Shown here: positions 16,548 through 25,087 of the stretch, piece by piece | Layout: every line of letters begins with the position of its first letter | Numbering within the stretch: position 1 is the first letter of the stretch | From: Pseudomonas gingeri | GTDB lineage: Bacteria > Pseudomonadota > Gammaproteobacteria > Pseudomonadales > Pseudomonadaceae | Length of the DNA: 64,000 bases | Assembly: GCF_013386115.1 (NCBI RefSeq) | Contig: NZ_JACAOR010000014.1 | Location: 393,576-457,575 of the forward strand | Reading direction: 5' to 3' | Notes under the pieces: generated by a model | Databases searched by the model: none | What the model saw: only the letters and a program-made list of their open reading frames with translations | What the model was told of the DNA's origin: nothing | Position numbers and translations under genes: made by a program

Positions 16548-17306
16548 TCAGGGAGCCAGCAACTCGAACGCCAGCTTGAACAGCGGAATGGCGACGCAGA
16601 CGATGACCAGGCCAATCTGCCAGCGCATTACATTGATCTGTGACTGCATGCCCGACATCGACAATCGCAGCTCCGCTCCCTGTTCCTGCATCGATAGGCG
16701 CAGCTCGCTGCCTTGTTCCCTGATCTGTGAACGGAGCTCGGCATTCTGTTCAAACATCAGGGTTCGCAGCTCGTTACACTGTTCCTTGATCGAGCTGCGT
16801 AGCTCATTGCCCTGCTCCTTGATCGAGTTGCGTAACTCATTGCCTTGCTCGTTGATCAGGCCGCGTAGCTCGTTACACTGTTCCTTGATCGAGCTGCGTA
16901 ACTCATTGCCCTGCTCGCTGATCAGACCACGCAGTTCGTTGCTCTGCTCCTTGATCGAGTTGCGTAACTCATTGCCCTGCTCGTTGATCAGGCCGCGCAG
17001 TTCGTTGCTCTGCTCCTTGATCGAGGCGCGTAACTCATTACCTTGCTCGCTGATCAGGTTACGTAGTTCATGACTCTGTTCCTTGATCGAGCTGCGTAGC
17101 TCGTTACCCAGTTCTTTGATCGAACCGCGCAACTCATCACCCTGTTCCTTGATTGACGTCCGCAGGCGCTCTTCGGTCTGTAGCAGATCTGGCTTTGACG
17201 TAAAGTCCTGCATATCGGCCTCCCAGGCATCTACCACAGCCTTGGCTTTGTCGGTCGGAGCGTTGGTGGCGACCAGCGCATCGTATAGGCTCAGGGATAG
17301 TCTCAT
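16548..17306 (-). CDS. membrane-anchored coiled-coil protein of 11-residue repeats (CCDC90/DUF1640-like)
   Basis: 252 residues in three parts. Residues 1-45 form a small head (SLYDALVATNAPTDKAKAVVDAWEADM) resembling the CCDC90/DUF1640 head. Residues 51-215 are fifteen successive 11-residue units of the type SIKEQGNELRG or LINEQGNELRN, with no proline, which predicts a long hendecad coiled-coil stalk. Residues 229-250 are one transmembrane helix (IGLVIVCVAIPLFKLAFELL) near the C-terminus. This is the head-neck-stalk-anchor plan described for the CCDC90 family, but with an unusually long and regular stalk. Cysteines occur in some repeats (EQCNELR). Monocistronic. Function unknown. Confidence 0.75.
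   Translation of the reverse strand: MRLSLSLYDALVATNAPTDKAKAVVDAWEADMQDFTSKPDLLQTEERLRTSIKEQGDELRGSIKELGNELRSSIKEQSHELRNLISEQGNELRASIKEQSNELRGLINEQGNELRNSIKEQSNELRGLISEQGNELRSSIKEQCNELRGLINEQGNELRNSIKEQGNELRSSIKEQCNELRTLMFEQNAELRSQIREQGSELRLSMQEQGAELRLSMSGMQSQINVMRWQIGLVIVCVAIPLFKLAFELLAP
16662..17156 (-). repeat. tandem 33-bp coding repeats (15 units)
   Basis: The DNA encoding residues 51-215 of the coiled-coil protein consists of fifteen 33-bp units. In the middle, units alternate between a SIKEQ type and an LI(N/S)EQ type, giving a 66-bp higher-order repeat that suggests amplification in pairs. Units nearest both ends have drifted. Confidence 0.8.
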
Positions 17307-17434
17307 CGTTGCTCCTGCAATAGACGATAGCGATTCTGGTGGAATAATCGACTCAAACTTGCAGGGTCTGATAGTCAGGCTTTTCTTCAGATTTTGTAGG
17401 TAAGTCCTTAGCCTTTTGCGCGCAGTTGATCGTT

Positions 17435-18655
17435 TTATGTAGCCTGGCGGGACGCCCAGTCCCGTTGCCGCCGGGCCACCGCCTGGGCGGTTTCTCCCAC
17501 CAGCGCCTCGTAGACCGAGGGGGCAGTGGCACCCTCGGTGCTGATCAGCAAGACCCGTGAGTGCCTATCCAGACCCACCTCGTCCTTGAGTGCCGGGGAT
17601 TTGAGTAGATGGATCAGTCCGGCCAGTCCGGCAACCGCCGACTCGCCCGCTATCAGCGGGCTGTCGCGTCGACTGCCACGGGCCAGGAGGCGCATTGCGT
17701 CGACCGCTTCATCGTCTTCGATCGCCAGGAAGTGATCGATGCCCGGACGCAGGAATTTCCACGCCAGGGGAGAGGTTTCGCCACAGGCCAGCCCGGCCAT
17801 TATCGAGTCCACCGAACCCTGGGTCCGGCTGGCACGACCACTGATGGCACTCTGTAGGAGGCAGTCGGCCTGCCGCGGTTCTACCACGATCATCCGTGGC
17901 CGGGCCTGCCCGTGGTGTTCCCAGAAGTAGCTGGCGATCCCGGCGGCCAGGCCGCCGACGCCGCCTTGCAACAGCAGATGAGTAAAGGCGGGTTGTCCAT
18001 GGTGCTGTTCGAGCACTTCGGCGGCAATGGTGCCGTAGCCTTGCATCACGTCGCGGGGGATATCCTCGTACCCCTCATAGGAGGTGTCGGAAACCACCCA
18101 CCAGCCATTGGCGGTTGCCAGTCGCGCAGCCTCTTCGACGGAGGCGTCATAGTGGCCGCTGATGCGTACGATCCGCGCGCCATAGGCGGCGATGGCGGCT
18201 TCCCGTTCGTGGCTGACATTCGCATGCAGGACGATAACGCAACGGCAGCCGATGCTTTGCGCCGCCGCCGCCAGCGCACGCCCGTGATTGCCATCGGTGG
18301 CGCTGATGACCGTGAAGTCGGCCAGTGTGTCGCGATAGTCGCCGTTGAGCAGGCGCGCCACGTCGAAATGTCGTTGCGCAAACTGCCGAAGCAACAGGTG
18401 CAACAGGGCGACCGGGGCACCCAGGGCCTTGAAACTGCCGAGTTCGGAGCGTGCCGATTCATCCTTCACGCACAGTTGGTCGATGCCCAGGCTGGCTGCC
18501 AGGTCCGGTAGTTCGAACAGCGGCGTCGGGCCCGGGTTCAGCCGGCTCCAGCCGGCCAGCCAGGCACGACTCTGGTTGGCTTGCTCAATGTTGAGAATGG
18601 CCTTCAGTTCATCGGGGTAGTCCTGGCGGCAGGCATTTTCATTGGTGATCAGCAT
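17435..18655 (-). CDS. diaminopropionate ammonia-lyase
   Basis: A 406-residue fold-type II PLP enzyme. ATG 18655 follows GGAG by 6 bases. The PLP lysine is in GSFKALGAPVALLHLL near residues 77-81; DGNHGRALA and the phosphate-binding loop QGGVGGLAAGIASYFW complete the cofactor site, and EGYEDIPRDVMQGYGTIAAE is characteristic of diaminopropionate ammonia-lyase (YgeX). The enzyme splits 2,3-diaminopropionate into pyruvate and two ammonia. The gene downstream of a putative carbamoyl/amide hydrolase gives the same pairing as E. coli ygeX-ygeY, indicating catabolism of a diaminopropionate derivative. Confidence 0.87.
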   Translation of the reverse strand: MLITNENACRQDYPDELKAILNIEQANQSRAWLAGWSRLNPGPTPLFELPDLAASLGIDQLCVKDESARSELGSFKALGAPVALLHLLLRQFAQRHFDVARLLNGDYRDTLADFTVISATDGNHGRALAAAAQSIGCRCVIVLHANVSHEREAAIAAYGARIVRISGHYDASVEEAARLATANGWWVVSDTSYEGYEDIPRDVMQGYGTIAAEVLEQHHGQPAFTHLLLQGGVGGLAAGIASYFWEHHGQARPRMIVVEPRQADCLLQSAISGRASRTQGSVDSIMAGLACGETSPLAWKFLRPGIDHFLAIEDDEAVDAMRLLARGSRRDSPLIAGESAVAGLAGLIHLLKSPALKDEVGLDRHSRVLLISTEGATAPSVYEALVGETAQAVARRQRDWASRQAT

Positions 18656-18700
18656 GGAGTACTCCAAGGGACGGGAAGCGGGCGTGGGACTCGCGGGCGA

Positions 18701-19963
18701 TCAGCGGCAAGTGGCGAGGCGGCGGGTCACAACGTCGAGCAACACCTCGGCACCCTTGAGCAGTTGCCCGTCGTCGGTGTGTTCCCGTGGGTTGTGGCTG
18801 ATGCCGCCTTGGCTTGGCACGAAGATCATCGCCGCCGGGGCGATACGGGCGATCATCTGGGCGTCATGTCCGGCCCCGGAAGTCATGCGCCGTGACGAGA
18901 ATCCCAGGCGTCGGGCCGAGGCCTCGATTTCGTCCGCCAGTCCGGTATCGAAGACCACCGGCTGGAAGCGCACCAGTTGTTCGCACTGGATATTTACGCC
19001 TTCCTGCTCGGAGACTTGCCCGATGATCGCGTTGAGGCGTTGCTCGGCCGCTTGCAGGCGGGCCTCGTCCGGATCGCGCAGATCGACGGTGAATGTCGCC
19101 TTGCGCGGGATCACGTTGATCACATCCGGTTCGAAACGCATGCAGCCGACAGTCGCCAGGGTAGTGCCGGCCGAAGCCAGGGCGATCTCGCGCAATTGAC
19201 TGACCAGGGTGCTGGCGGCCCAGCCGGCATCATGGCGCAGGTTGATCGGGGTGGTGCCGGCATGATTGGCGTTGCCCTGTACCGTGACCCGCTGCCAGGA
19301 GATGCCCTGCAGGTTCTCGACCACGCCAATCAGGGTGTTTTCCGCTTCCAGGATCGGTCCCTGTTCGATGTGCAACTCCAGGTATTCATGGGGCACGATG
19401 CTGCCCGGCTGCAACTCGCCGGCATAGCCGATACGCGCCAGCTCATCGCCGAGGCGCGTGCCGTCGGTGTCCCGGGTCGACAGTGCCACCTCGAGCGTCA
19501 GGCCACCGGCGTGCACCAGCGAACCCATCATGTCCGGCTGGTAGCGCACGCCTTCTTCATTGCTGAACGCGGCAATCACCAACGGGCGGGCGGGATGCTC
19601 GTCAGCCTCGCGAAAGGCGCGGGCCACCGCCAGGCCGGCGAGCACGCCGTAGCAGCCATCCAGCGCGCCGGCGTTGGTCACGGTGTCGATATGGGAGCCG
19701 ATCATCAGCGGCGCCTGCGCGGTGCCATGCCGAGGATTCAAGGTGCCGAAGATATTGCCGATGCGGTCGATCCGTATCTCGAGTGCCAATTCGTTCATCC
19801 ACTCGACCAGTTGATCGCGCCCGGCTTTTTCCGCGTCGGTGAAGGCGATGCGTGTGCGTCCTCCTGCCTCATGGTCGCGGCCGATCTCGCCAAGCACCCG
19901 GATCTGTCGCAGGAGTTCGTCGCTGTTCAGGTGCAGGGCGGTGTGGGGGACGGGATCGGTCAT
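18701..19963 (-). CDS. M20-family Zn hydrolase (allantoate / N-carbamoyl-L-amino-acid amidohydrolase type)
   Basis: 420 residues of the hydantoinase/carbamoylase subgroup of M20 peptidases. Metal ligands lie in GSHIDTVTNAGALDGCYGVLAGL (His and Asp near 89-99), FSNEEGVRY and ELHIEQGPILEAE; the lid domain contains GNANHAGTTPINLRHDA, whose arginine binds the substrate carboxylate; the last metal histidine is in GAGHDAQMIARIAP. These enzymes cleave N-carbamoyl groups or amides from L-amino acids or allantoate. Located 45 bases upstream of the diaminopropionate lyase on the same strand, so it may release diaminopropionate from a carbamoylated or acylated precursor (inference). Confidence 0.85.
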   Translation of the reverse strand: MTDPVPHTALHLNSDELLRQIRVLGEIGRDHEAGGRTRIAFTDAEKAGRDQLVEWMNELALEIRIDRIGNIFGTLNPRHGTAQAPLMIGSHIDTVTNAGALDGCYGVLAGLAVARAFREADEHPARPLVIAAFSNEEGVRYQPDMMGSLVHAGGLTLEVALSTRDTDGTRLGDELARIGYAGELQPGSIVPHEYLELHIEQGPILEAENTLIGVVENLQGISWQRVTVQGNANHAGTTPINLRHDAGWAASTLVSQLREIALASAGTTLATVGCMRFEPDVINVIPRKATFTVDLRDPDEARLQAAEQRLNAIIGQVSEQEGVNIQCEQLVRFQPVVFDTGLADEIEASARRLGFSSRRMTSGAGHDAQMIARIAPAAMIFVPSQGGISHNPREHTDDGQLLKGAEVLLDVVTRRLATCR

Positions 19964-20106
19964 CGGCGACTCTCTTGTCTGGAGGTTCTGGGGGTGAATG
20001 AAATAATATCCCGCGTGACGCTGATTCTTTCCTTGAAATTCAGGCCATGGCTGATGTTTTCTTGCATCATCGAACAGGTCTGATCAATTTTATTGCGAGG
20101 TGCTCC

Positions 20107-20571
20107 TTGAGCCTGGACGAGTTCGACCGCCGATTGATCGCCGCGGTCCAGGAGAATGCCGGGCTGTCCCAGAGCGAGTTGGGCGAGCGGGTCAACCTGT
20201 CGCCCGCCGCCGTCAATCGCCGGCTCAAGCGCCTGGGCCAGATCGGTGCGATCCGCAAGACCGTCGCCGTGGTCGATCCCGTCGTGCTCGGTTATCCGTT
20301 GACGATCATTGCCGAGGTCGAGGTGGAAAGTGAGCGCCTGGACCTGCTGGATGCGATGAAGCGCAGCTTTGCCGACTGCCCCCAGGTCCAGCAGTGCTAC
20401 TACACGGCCGGAGAGTGGGATTTCGTCCTGATCCTGGCGGTGCGGAGCATGGAGCACTACACCGAGCTTACCCGGCGGCTGTTCTTCGAGAACAACAACG
20501 TCAAGCGCTTCAAGACGCTGGTCTCCATGAGCAGCGTCAAGGCCGGCCTGCAGGTGCCGGTCGACGAGTAG
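20107..20571 (+). CDS. Lrp/AsnC family transcriptional regulator
   Basis: 154 residues, the normal length for the family, if translation starts at TTG 20107 after gcgagg; an in-frame ATG at 20047 would add 20 residues with no homology-like content. The helix-turn-helix is LDEFDRRLIAAVQENAGLSQSELGERVNLSPAAVNRRLKRL (residues 3-43, quoted by its core SELGERVNLSPAAVNRR), and the ligand-binding RAM domain carries CPQVQQCYYTAGEWDFVLIL. Divergent from the M20 hydrolase/ammonia-lyase pair with 143 bases between, making it the likely amino-acid-responsive regulator of that pathway. Confidence 0.87.
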   Translation: MSLDEFDRRLIAAVQENAGLSQSELGERVNLSPAAVNRRLKRLGQIGAIRKTVAVVDPVVLGYPLTIIAEVEVESERLDLLDAMKRSFADCPQVQQCYYTAGEWDFVLILAVRSMEHYTELTRRLFFENNNVKRFKTLVSMSSVKAGLQVPVDE

Positions 20572-20574
20572 CCG

Positions 20575-21657
20575 TCAGGCGAACAGCCGAACGCCGCACA
20601 TGCCGCAAAGAATCGCCGCGGCCAGCAACGCGCTGACTGCGGCACCACACCACCATGCGCGATTGGCGAAAGATGGCCTGGCACCATGGGCCAGCATCAC
20701 CCCGCGCAGACCGCTGGCCAGGTGGGTCAGTACAAAAAACACGCCCAGCGCATAGTGGGGCACCAGGCGGATATTCCACGGGTCGTGAATCAGTCCGGTC
20801 GGTGCGCCCGTGGCGAAGGCCCAGTCGGTGGGGATACCGAGAAAGGTCCTGGCGAAAATGAAGACCGAGTTCATGTGCCCGAGGATGAACACTGCCAGAA
20901 ACAAACCCGAGGCCACCTGGAACATGCGATAGCGATCGACGCCCTGGTGGCTCCAGGTCCATGCCAGGTGCAGGCCGCTGCCGATCTGGAAGAGCATGAC
21001 CAGGACCAGCAGCGGTTCTATCACGGGGGCCCGATAGACGTGGCGGCCGATCTCCATCACCGTCGCGTGAGACTCGGGGCTGACCAGTCCGAAGAGGTGG
21101 TTGAACAGATGAAACAGCACATACAGGGTCGCCAGAGAACCGGCGATACCATGGGCGACACGCAGCTTTGCGCTGGCGGGTGCGCGTACCGGTTCGTCGG
21201 CATTCCGGCTATTGTTCAGCCATGCCCCGAGCAATAGCCAGATCGGCGTCCAGAGCCATTTATCCGGCAGCGTGCTGCCCGCCATGTAGGTGAGCACGCC
21301 AAAAAATACATAGATCGTCGGCGCCGCCATCGCCAGCATCGCAAATCGCCTGGCCCGGCGCTGAATCGTCGAGGAGAGTGCCGGATGCGGGGATTGCCCG
21401 GCCAGCAGCAGGTTGCCCAGGGGGACCAGGAAAGCGACGAGCAGCCAGAGGGCAGCCAGACGGCTTGCGCCGCCCGACAGCGCCTGGTTGTCGCTGCCTG
21501 CCGATACCGTTCGATGAAAGGCGTCGAGTATCCACGGATAGAGCGCGGCACTCAGGGCCGGCACCCAGACGATCAGTCGTCTGGCCCGGGTGTCTTGCCT
21601 GTCCCGGTGGGCGTGGAGCGTCTCTGAGGCAATATTGTCGGGCATGGGTTGGATCAT
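20575..21657 (-). CDS. polytopic membrane protein resembling fumarate reductase/succinate dehydrogenase cytochrome b
   Basis: 360 residues (ATG 21657; the frame is open further upstream and an ATG at 21645 is also possible). At least eight hydrophobic segments are visible. The second half has histidines inside or at the ends of membrane helices, as in di-haem quinone-reducing subunits: TLYVLFHLFNHLFGL, FQIGSGLHLAWTWSHQG, FILGHMNSVFIFA and FVLTHLASGLRGVML. No flavoprotein or iron-sulphur subunit is adjacent, so it is not a standard SDH operon. Probably a haem-binding membrane oxidoreductase component; exact role unknown. Confidence 0.6.
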   Translation of the reverse strand: MIQPMPDNIASETLHAHRDRQDTRARRLIVWVPALSAALYPWILDAFHRTVSAGSDNQALSGGASRLAALWLLVAFLVPLGNLLLAGQSPHPALSSTIQRRARRFAMLAMAAPTIYVFFGVLTYMAGSTLPDKWLWTPIWLLLGAWLNNSRNADEPVRAPASAKLRVAHGIAGSLATLYVLFHLFNHLFGLVSPESHATVMEIGRHVYRAPVIEPLLVLVMLFQIGSGLHLAWTWSHQGVDRYRMFQVASGLFLAVFILGHMNSVFIFARTFLGIPTDWAFATGAPTGLIHDPWNIRLVPHYALGVFFVLTHLASGLRGVMLAHGARPSFANRAWWCGAAVSALLAAAILCGMCGVRLFA

Positions 21658-21990
21658 CCATCGGCAAATAAGGTCCGGCCGGGCACGAAGCCACGGGAAA
21701 ACGTCCCGGGCGGGCATGGCAGGAGTGGAACGTCGGGTGGTGCGTGAGGTACGCTGGGGCTGCTGCACCAGCGTTTGCACCGTGGCAGATCATGCAGGCA
21801 AGAGTGAGGCGTGTAAGCGGCCAATCCGTGGATAAACGAGGAGACCAATAGGCGTGCGAAGCGTCTGGCCCGGGACGATAACGGGCATGGTCCTTGTTTC
21901 GCGGAACACTTTTCATTGACCTGGATGCCCTCGCGTCGCTCATCAGGCCCGATAATGCCGGGCTTCCCTCACTCCAGGCGTTCCCTCTCC

Positions 21991-22521
21991 ATGTTTGAAA
22001 TCAAGCCGTTCAATCCCGAGACCTATCGGCAGCAGACCCGTCGCAGCACCCTGATCATCGCGGTGCTCTTCGTCGTGCTGGCGATGCTGCTGTCCGGGCT
22101 GGCGGTCATGCTCTTCGGCACGCCCGGTGGCGACAACTTCCGCTTCAACGCCGGCGGCGTGTTCGCAGCGGTCCTGCTGATGGCGGCGCTGATGCGCCAG
22201 GTATTCTGGTCGCAGCCGTGGATGGCCGCGGCAGTCTATGGCTGGCAGCTCAAGCGCAGCCTGATGCGGATCACCAACGTCATGCACCAGGTGACCGTGC
22301 AGGTGCAAACCAATGATCCGGTGGCGATGAAGCTGCTGCGTTTCTATCACCTGGGGCTGACCCAGATGCATCAGCTGGACGGCAACTCCAGCAGCCTCAG
22401 CCAGATGGTCCATGAGATCGACCAGCACAAGGCAGCCATGGAGGCGCTCGGGCTCGACCCCGAGCAACCACGGCTGGATCCGCAATGGCTGGAAGCCGTC
22501 AGGAAAACCGCCACGCGCTAG
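21991..22521 (+). CDS. DUF3087 family membrane protein
   Basis: 176 residues beginning FEIKPFNPETYRQQTRRST. Two transmembrane helices lie at about residues 20-43 (LIIAVLFVVLAMLLSGLAVM) and 54-70, followed by a cytoplasmic helical region containing RFYHLGLTQMHQLDGNSSSL, which is the conserved DUF3087 core. No function is known for the family. The preceding 330 bases (21658-21990) show no other gene. Confidence 0.8.
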   Translation: MFEIKPFNPETYRQQTRRSTLIIAVLFVVLAMLLSGLAVMLFGTPGGDNFRFNAGGVFAAVLLMAALMRQVFWSQPWMAAAVYGWQLKRSLMRITNVMHQVTVQVQTNDPVAMKLLRFYHLGLTQMHQLDGNSSSLSQMVHEIDQHKAAMEALGLDPEQPRLDPQWLEAVRKTATR

Positions 22522-22606
22522 GGTGCCAGGCGTTCGCGACCTATACTCAAGGCATTCGAAGGCGTGCGGCCGATTGTGACCGCGCCTGTTTCAGGGAGTG
22601 GCGAGC

Positions 22607-23626
22607 GTGAGCCGGCGTGGGTGGATCTTCGCCTTGATCGCGGTGCTGGCCGGATGCATCGGCCATGAGCGCGCCCGAGAGAATCCGGTAGCCGTCAATG
22701 TCAGCCCGCAGACCTGGCTGCAGGTCGACGTCGATCTGGTGCTCGCCTCGCAGGAGGCCACCCGTCAGGCCGAAGAGTATGCGCGCGGCGCCATGGACCA
22801 TTGGCGAACGCGGGTCTACCAGCAGACCGACGAAAAATTCCTGCCCTGGTACAACAGCTACTGGACCCAGGAGTGGCTGTCGGTCAAGGTCGGCTGGTAC
22901 AAGCTCAACGAGCGCGGCGAAGCTGATCCGTCGGCCAGGCGCCTGGCAGTCTACCTGCAGGATCAGTATCAACGGCGCGTGCTGGCGCCGGTCGCGGTGG
23001 AGATCGATCCGGAGGCGATCCTCGAGCAGTCGACGCAATTCTATGTGGAACTGATGGGGCGTCAGGCCGGGGCCATTGCACAACGTCATGGCGTGCCGTC
23101 GGAGCAACTTGACCGTCACCTCCAGGCCATTCCAGCCATCACGCTGGGGCCGCCCCCGGCGCGCAATGCCTCCCTCTATCAGCTGTTGCAGGCACAACCC
23201 CTGAATACATTGCCGGCCTATGCGGCATTGGCCGATAGGGTTCGCACCGCCGCCGGAGCACCGTCGGACGAGCCGGGTGTCGGCATCTCCGCGGTGGCCA
23301 GGCAGACCCGCGAAGACCTTGAGGCCCAGTTCGCCGGTCGGGGCGTGGCCGGTGCCGTCGCGGCGGCGGTAGGGCGGGTGGCCGGGGCGATGATTTCCGT
23401 TGGCGTGGCCGGTATCCGTGCGATGAGCCACGAGAGCGATCGACCCAATACCGATGCGCAGATTCGCAAAAACCTGGGAGCGGCCTTCGACCAGGCCTGG
23501 CTCAAATCGCTGAACAGCCCCGGTACGGGGGTGATGGCGGGCGTCTATTATCTATCGGGGCAGATCGAGGGGGCCCTGGCGATCACCGCCAGGGAACCGA
23601 TATCCCGAGAGATATCCGGCCCCTGA
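22607..23626 (+). CDS. predicted outer- or inner-membrane lipoprotein, function unknown
   Basis: 339 residues starting at GTG 22607, 8 bases after AGGGAG (an in-frame GTG at 22598 overlaps the ribosome site). The N-terminus is a lipoprotein signal: RRGWIFALIAVLAGC with the lipidated cysteine near residue 16. The body is mostly helical with WYNSYWTQEWLSVKVGWYKL; a glycine/alanine-rich helix (VAGAVAAAVGRVAGAMISVGVAGI) near residues 245-268 could insert into or lie on a membrane. No recognised domain. It lies between the DUF3087 gene and a MATE gene, all on the plus strand but with promoter-sized gaps. Confidence 0.75.
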   Translation: MSRRGWIFALIAVLAGCIGHERARENPVAVNVSPQTWLQVDVDLVLASQEATRQAEEYARGAMDHWRTRVYQQTDEKFLPWYNSYWTQEWLSVKVGWYKLNERGEADPSARRLAVYLQDQYQRRVLAPVAVEIDPEAILEQSTQFYVELMGRQAGAIAQRHGVPSEQLDRHLQAIPAITLGPPPARNASLYQLLQAQPLNTLPAYAALADRVRTAAGAPSDEPGVGISAVARQTREDLEAQFAGRGVAGAVAAAVGRVAGAMISVGVAGIRAMSHESDRPNTDAQIRKNLGAAFDQAWLKSLNSPGTGVMAGVYYLSGQIEGALAITAREPISREISGP

Positions 23627-23714
23627 ACATGTGACGCAAACTCATCCCGAAGGCTTCTATTAAGGTAGAGTCGGCGCCTACGTCGATGCACATCATCAGG
23701 GATTCGAGTCTTTC

Positions 23715-25070
23715 ATGCAGCCACGCCCGCAACGCCCTCTCTGGCAGGTCTACCTGGTTTTTCTCGCACCTATGGTGCTGTCCAACTTCCTGCAATCGTT
23801 CTCCGGCACGCTCAACAGTATCTATATCGGGCAGATGCTCGGCACCCAGGCCCTGGCGGCGGTGTCCGGCATGTTCCCGGTGGTGTTCTTTTTCATCGCC
23901 CTGATCATCGGCCTGGGGGCAGGCGCCTCGGTGCTGATCGGGCAGGCCTGGGGGGCGCGCGAGCCGGAGGCCGTCAAGGCCGTGGTCGGCACGACCCTGG
24001 CCCTCGGCGCGCTGATCGGGCTGGTGGCGGCGGTGCTCGGGAGCATCTTCGCCCGGCCTGCCTTGCAGGGGCTGGGCACACCCGCCGACGTGCTGGACGA
24101 TGCCGTCCGTTATGCGCAGGTGATGATGCTGATCATGCCGCTGCTGCTGCTCTTCGTGCTGTTCACGCAGTTGCTGCGTGGAATCAGTGACACGGTATCG
24201 CCGCTGCTGGCGTTGCTGGTGTCCACCGGTGTCGGCCTGTTGCTGACCCCGGCCTTGATTCGCGGCTGGCTCGGGCTGCCGCAGATGGGCATCCAGAGCG
24301 CGGCATTGGCCGGTCTGGCGGGGACGGCCTGCGCCATGCTGTTCCTGGCCCTGCGCCTGCGCCACAAGAACAGCGTCATGGCGCCGGACCGCGCCCTGCT
24401 GGCGGCAATGCGCCTGGACCGGGCGATCCTCGGCAAGGTCCTGCGTATCGGCCTGCCGACCGGCTTGCAGATGATCGTGCTGTCGTTGTCCGAGCTGGTG
24501 ATCCTGTCCCTGGTCAACCAGCACGGTTCCCAGGCCACGGCGGCCTATGGCGCGGTCACGCAGATCGTCAACTACGTGCAGTTCCCGGCGCTGTCGATCG
24601 CCATCACCGCCTCGATTCTCGGGGCCCAGGCCATCGGTGCGGGGCGTCAGGAACGGATCGGCCCGATCCTGCGCACCGGCCTGCTGATCAACACCTGCCT
24701 GACCGGTGGCCTGATCGTCCTCGGCTACGGGCTTTCCCACTGGTTGCTGGGACTGTTCATCACCGACCCGGCCACCCAGGCGACTGCCGAGCACCTGCTG
24801 CATATCATGCTCTGGAGCCTGCTGGTGTTCGGCTTCCAGGCCGTGATCGGCGGCATCATGCGCGCCAGCGGCACGGTGATGGTGCCGGTGCTGATCATCA
24901 TCTTCTGCATCGTCGGGATCGAGTTGCCGGTGGCCTACCTGCTCGATGCCCGCCTGGGCCTCGAAGGCGTGTGGATGGCATTCCCGGCGGCCTATATCGG
25001 CATGCTCGTACTGCAGAGCGCCTACTACCGCCTGGTATGGCGACACAAGCGGATCGAGCGCCTGATCTGA
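23715..25070 (+). CDS. MATE family multidrug/cation efflux transporter
   Basis: 451 residues with about twelve membrane helices in the two-bundle MATE layout. Both halves start with the family pattern: LAPMVLSNFLQSFSGTLNSI with YIGQMLGTQALAAVSG in the N-half, and IGLPTGLQMIVLSLSEL with VNQHGSQATAAYG in the C-half. MATE pumps export drugs, dyes or metabolites using Na+ or H+ gradients. Monocistronic; no adjacent regulator. Confidence 0.9.
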   Translation: MQPRPQRPLWQVYLVFLAPMVLSNFLQSFSGTLNSIYIGQMLGTQALAAVSGMFPVVFFFIALIIGLGAGASVLIGQAWGAREPEAVKAVVGTTLALGALIGLVAAVLGSIFARPALQGLGTPADVLDDAVRYAQVMMLIMPLLLLFVLFTQLLRGISDTVSPLLALLVSTGVGLLLTPALIRGWLGLPQMGIQSAALAGLAGTACAMLFLALRLRHKNSVMAPDRALLAAMRLDRAILGKVLRIGLPTGLQMIVLSLSELVILSLVNQHGSQATAAYGAVTQIVNYVQFPALSIAITASILGAQAIGAGRQERIGPILRTGLLINTCLTGGLIVLGYGLSHWLLGLFITDPATQATAEHLLHIMLWSLLVFGFQAVIGGIMRASGTVMVPVLIIIFCIVGIELPVAYLLDARLGLEGVWMAFPAAYIGMLVLQSAYYRLVWRHKRIERLI

Positions 25071-25087
25071 GCGCGGATGGCCCTCGT

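Noticed and set aside
16662..17156. 33-bp tandem repeats as a non-coding satellite
   Set aside because: They stay in frame across the coiled-coil protein and keep EQ..ELR, so they are coding repeats.
21790..21815. TGGCA...GCA pattern resembling a sigma-54 promoter before the DUF3087 gene
   Set aside because: The GG and GC are 8 bases apart, not the required 10.
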